A DNA stretch of 32,711 bases, from NCBI GenBank assembly GCA_036274055.1, contig DASUGM010000076.1:1-32711 (forward strand), written 5' to 3'. The DNA is from DASUGM01 sp036274055. GTDB lineage: Bacteria; Acidobacteriota; Vicinamibacteria; Vicinamibacterales; SCN-69-37. The translations under genes and the position numbers were made by a program. This document shows positions 31,601-32,711 of this stretch, piece by piece. Each line of letters opens with the position of its first letter. The first letter of the stretch is position 1. Below the pieces are notes generated by a model, which was given only the letters and a program-made list of their open reading frames with translations, ran no database searches and had not been told where the DNA came from.

Positions 31601-31990
31601 CGGAGCCACCGAGCGGCCGCTGGCGTTGAAAGCGAAGAAGCCTCGATTGACGCCGTAGAGCTGGATCCGGCGCGCGCGCCGGCCGGACGAATCGTGGGCG
31701 ACCGTCGCTTCGAGCATGAGCATCGAGTAGAGGCCGCCGGTTTCCGTCGTGAACAGACGTGGACGAAGGCGAGCTTCGAGCTCTGCCGGAAACGGATTCT
31801 CGGCGGTGACGACCACGTCGACGCGGCCGAGCCGCCGTTCGGTCAGGTCGGCGAGGCTCGCACGAACGGAGTGGCCGACGAGAAACGATCCGGCGAGCAC
31901 CGCGACCGCCGCGGCGACGCCCAACGCGACCGCGGCGTGCGTCCGCCGGAAGTGTTTCAACCCGGCGAGCGCGAGGCGCAAGGTCGTCAC
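28667..31990 (-). CDS. Large FtsX/MacB-type ABC transporter permease
   Basis: The protein has 1107 residues. The N-terminal helix (AAVALGVAAAVAVLAGSFLVGHSV, split at about 19-42) is followed by an extracytoplasmic domain of about 450 residues. The first FtsX domain (about 505-640, with SLEQRLADIGVLRAIGFSIADV) and a further helix pair (about 660-755) precede a second extracytoplasmic part. A second FtsX domain (about 980-1107, ERRRELALLGAAGFTASDLR) ends in RMNLVASLRSE. It is considerably longer than typical MacB or LolC/E (about 400-650) and is a fused, duplicated form. Its ATG overlaps the ATPase stop by 4 nt, so the two form one complex that probably acts on lipoproteins, toxins or envelope components. 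Unlike the ADOP proteins in this window it has its own ATPase. Confidence 0.92.
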   Translation of the reverse strand: MTTLRLALAGLKHFRRTHAAVALGVAAAVAVLAGSFLVGHSVRASLADLTERRLGRVDVVVTAENPFPAELEARLRPRLFTTETGGLYSMLMLEATVAHDSSGRRARRIQLYGVNRGFFAFNASGRSVAPPAPGDVLLSPDLTRELGAAPGDSVVIRVARPTDIPLDSLQSAKDDVGQSMRLNVRATLMPEEMGEFSLAPGQGPVRAAFVDLERLQERLEIPGRVNTLLMRTAEFGVDADAVKAALRDAVGPADLGLKVSKLAEMNTIVVESSAGLISDTTAAAIRQAADAQQWPSMSVFTWLANRLTIGDRVLPYSMVTGLSGAPADPDGIVLNDWAARDLSAHTGDEVEIEYFRWADEGRLVTERTKIRVAGVIPMQGIAADRRLSAEYPGVTESATVADWDPPFPIDLKLVRPGDEKYWDRFRATPKAFIPLELAQRIWRTRYGAVTSVRVGPLPVGDDLDAAATQLAARLTGHIDPTTSGFTVVDARRQNLSASQGATDFGAYFSYFSFFLMVSALLLAALFFRLSLEQRLADIGVLRAIGFSIADVRRVALIEGALVSVAGVATGIAFAVAWAALMVYGLRTWWVGAVGTTSLTLHVDAVSLAIGAIGGLAAAFTSIWLTVRGLATLSPRALLTGAALGPGVTRRRGGGIAVAAVGAALALSSASLAGKLPAAGGFFGAGALVLIAGLAALRWWLGRPGRAAAPSNAIGLGIRNLGWRPGRTLTSAGLVAAAVFLLVSVDSFRKRTDVDAGKTSGIGGFALIGESALPLVHDPGTDDGRVALGLDAGGGGLPIDGVTLFPARLRPGDDASCLNLYRPTRPRILGMPPRFIEAGRFRFARTLAESDAQRQNPWRLLGPAGSDGAVPAIADATSLEYVLHAGVGDTITIDADTARPIQLKIVASLDDSVLQGELMIAESAFLELFPDTEGYRVLFADVSTPTPARLDAITRGLEERLDQFGVDIEQSAVRLEAFHRVENTYLSTFQSLGGLGLVLGTLGLAAIIARNVLERRRELALLGAAGFTASDLRAVVLGEQLAVVGAGIAIGIAAAIVAIAPVLVARGGAIPALPFTWVAAVAAAGALSAIGATRSVRRMNLVASLRSE

Positions 31991-32682
31991 GCCTGGGCCT
32001 GCAGCTGGCGATCGGCCAGCGCGTAGCGGTGGCCGAGCCGCGCCGCCAGTGCCGGGCTGTGCGTGACGACGACCAGCATGGTGTGCTGCTGCTCGTGCAG
32101 CGAGACGAGGAGATCGGCGACGCTCTCGGCGGCAGCCCGATCGAGGTTGCCGGTCGGCTCGTCACAGAGCAACAGCGCCGGCGCTCGGACGAGCGCTCGC
32201 GCGATCGCGACGCGCTGGCGCTCGCCGCCGGAAAGTTCGGCGGGTCGATGGTCGAGGCGCTGCTCGAGGCCGACGGCCGCGAGCAGCGCCCGGGCGCGCT
32301 CGGCCGCGGCGGCAGGCTGGTGACGCTTGTCGACCGCCGTCGGGATGAGCACGTTTTCGAGCGCGGTGAGCTGCGGCAGGAGCAGGTGATCCTGAAACAC
32401 GAAGCCGATGGTCCGGCCGCGAAACGCGGCCTGCGCGCGCTCGTCGAGCGCGTACGGTTCGGTGCCGTTGATCGTCACCGTGCCGGCGGAGGGCGCCTCG
32501 AGGGCGCCAAGCATGTAGAGCAGCGTGCTCTTGCCGCATCCCGACGGGCCGAGAATCGCGACGGATTCGCCCGGCTTCACATCGAGCGACACGTCGTCGA
32601 TGATCGCCAGCGGTCCGCGGGTGTCAAAGGTCTTGGCGAGGTGTCGGGCGATCAGCATTGGGGGGACGGGGGTGTTTTCCAC
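31987..32682 (-). CDS. ABC transporter ATP-binding protein, LolD/MacB-like
   Basis: The protein has 231 residues, the normal size of this group. All nucleotide-binding motifs are present: Walker A GPSGCGKST (45-53), Q-loop FVFQDHLLL (Q97), ABC signature LSGGERQR (150-157), Walker B LLLCDEPTGNLD (about 170-181, Glu175) and H-loop VVTHS (His208). LolD/MacB/FtsE-type proteins energise FtsX-like permeases without translocating through a classical channel; the partner is the following 1107-residue permease, with ATGA overlap at 31987-31990. GTG 32682 and ATG 32658 are both possible starts. Neither has a clear Shine-Dalgarno, and the bases around them look like a repeated element (see 32659-32711). 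Confidence 0.93.
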   Translation of the reverse strand: MENTPVPPMLIARHLAKTFDTRGPLAIIDDVSLDVKPGESVAILGPSGCGKSTLLYMLGALEAPSAGTVTINGTEPYALDERAQAAFRGRTIGFVFQDHLLLPQLTALENVLIPTAVDKRHQPAAAAERARALLAAVGLEQRLDHRPAELSGGERQRVAIARALVRAPALLLCDEPTGNLDRAAAESVADLLVSLHEQQHTMLVVVTHSPALAARLGHRYALADRQLQAQA

Positions 32683-32711
32683 AGTTTTGCCTATTTTGGG
32701 GACAGGGGTCG
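32659..32711. repeat. Possible REP-like sequence at the window edge
   Basis: GGGGGACGGGGGTGTTTTCC is followed 15 bases later by TATTTTGGGGACAGGGGTCG. This resembles the G-rich GGGGAC...TTTTCC repeats associated with REP elements in many bacteria. It runs off the end of the window, so it cannot be completed or paired here. It overlaps the possible GTG start of the ABC ATPase gene. Confidence 0.3.

Overview
The window is about 32.7 kb of GC-rich DNA from a bacterium that I place in the Acidobacteriota, probably near the Vicinamibacteria. This rests on gene content alone: large MacB/FtsX-type permeases of the acidobacterial 'ADOP' type, one of them translationally coupled to a PadR regulator; a secreted VWA protein of the acidobacterial VWFA-related type; Oar-like TonB-dependent receptors with a carboxypeptidase-regulatory-like N-terminal domain; and several exported PQQ-like beta-propeller proteins. 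No rRNA, tRNA, CRISPR array, prophage or recognisable transposase was seen.

Layout, left to right. (1) 1-4163, + strand: the 3' part of a TonB-dependent receptor followed two bases later by a VWA-domain secreted protein. (2) 4175-5055: a compact mobile-looking unit, a GxxExxY (PD-(D/E)XK-like) gene enclosed by inverted repeats of about 110 nt. (3) 5067-7502, - strand: an ADOP permease, separated from the next gene by a perfect double palindrome (7522-7586). (4) 7674-12624, + strand: three consecutive exported beta-propeller proteins. (5) 12810-15781: PadR regulator and ADOP permease with a 4-nt overlap. (6) 15857-16174: a possible sigma-54 promoter, a leader hairpin and a small coiled-coil membrane protein. 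(7) 21235-16178, - strand: a five-gene set of HemN/HemW-like radical SAM enzyme, flavin-dependent halogenase-like enzyme, 4HBT thioesterase, MFS transporter and a small membrane protein, which looks like a small biosynthesis/export cassette. (8) 21313-27108, + strand: a complete Oar-like TonB-dependent receptor, an exported VCBS/FG-GAP repeat protein and a short EamA-like membrane protein. (9) 28517-27228, - strand: a fourth beta-propeller protein. (10) 32682-28667, - strand: a LolD-like ABC ATPase and a very large FtsX-type permease.

The most unusual signal is in the spacers. Five intergenic regions (11397-11540, 12631-12759, 24496-24600, 27109-27230, 28557-28675) hold long imperfect hairpins. 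Their arms are built from 9-nt repeats of the GTGAAGNNN / ATGAAGGAG / GAGAAGNNN kind, and several share terminal sequences. The arms of the GxxExxY unit have the same 9-nt phasing and a similar CATGAAG motif, so the hairpins may be gene-less relatives of that unit. One hairpin lies inside the predicted N-terminus of a beta-propeller gene and appears to supply its start codon and signal peptide. Other spacers carry short arrays with 7-nt or 8-nt periods. The system relationship is inference; the repeats and hairpins themselves are read directly from the sequence.
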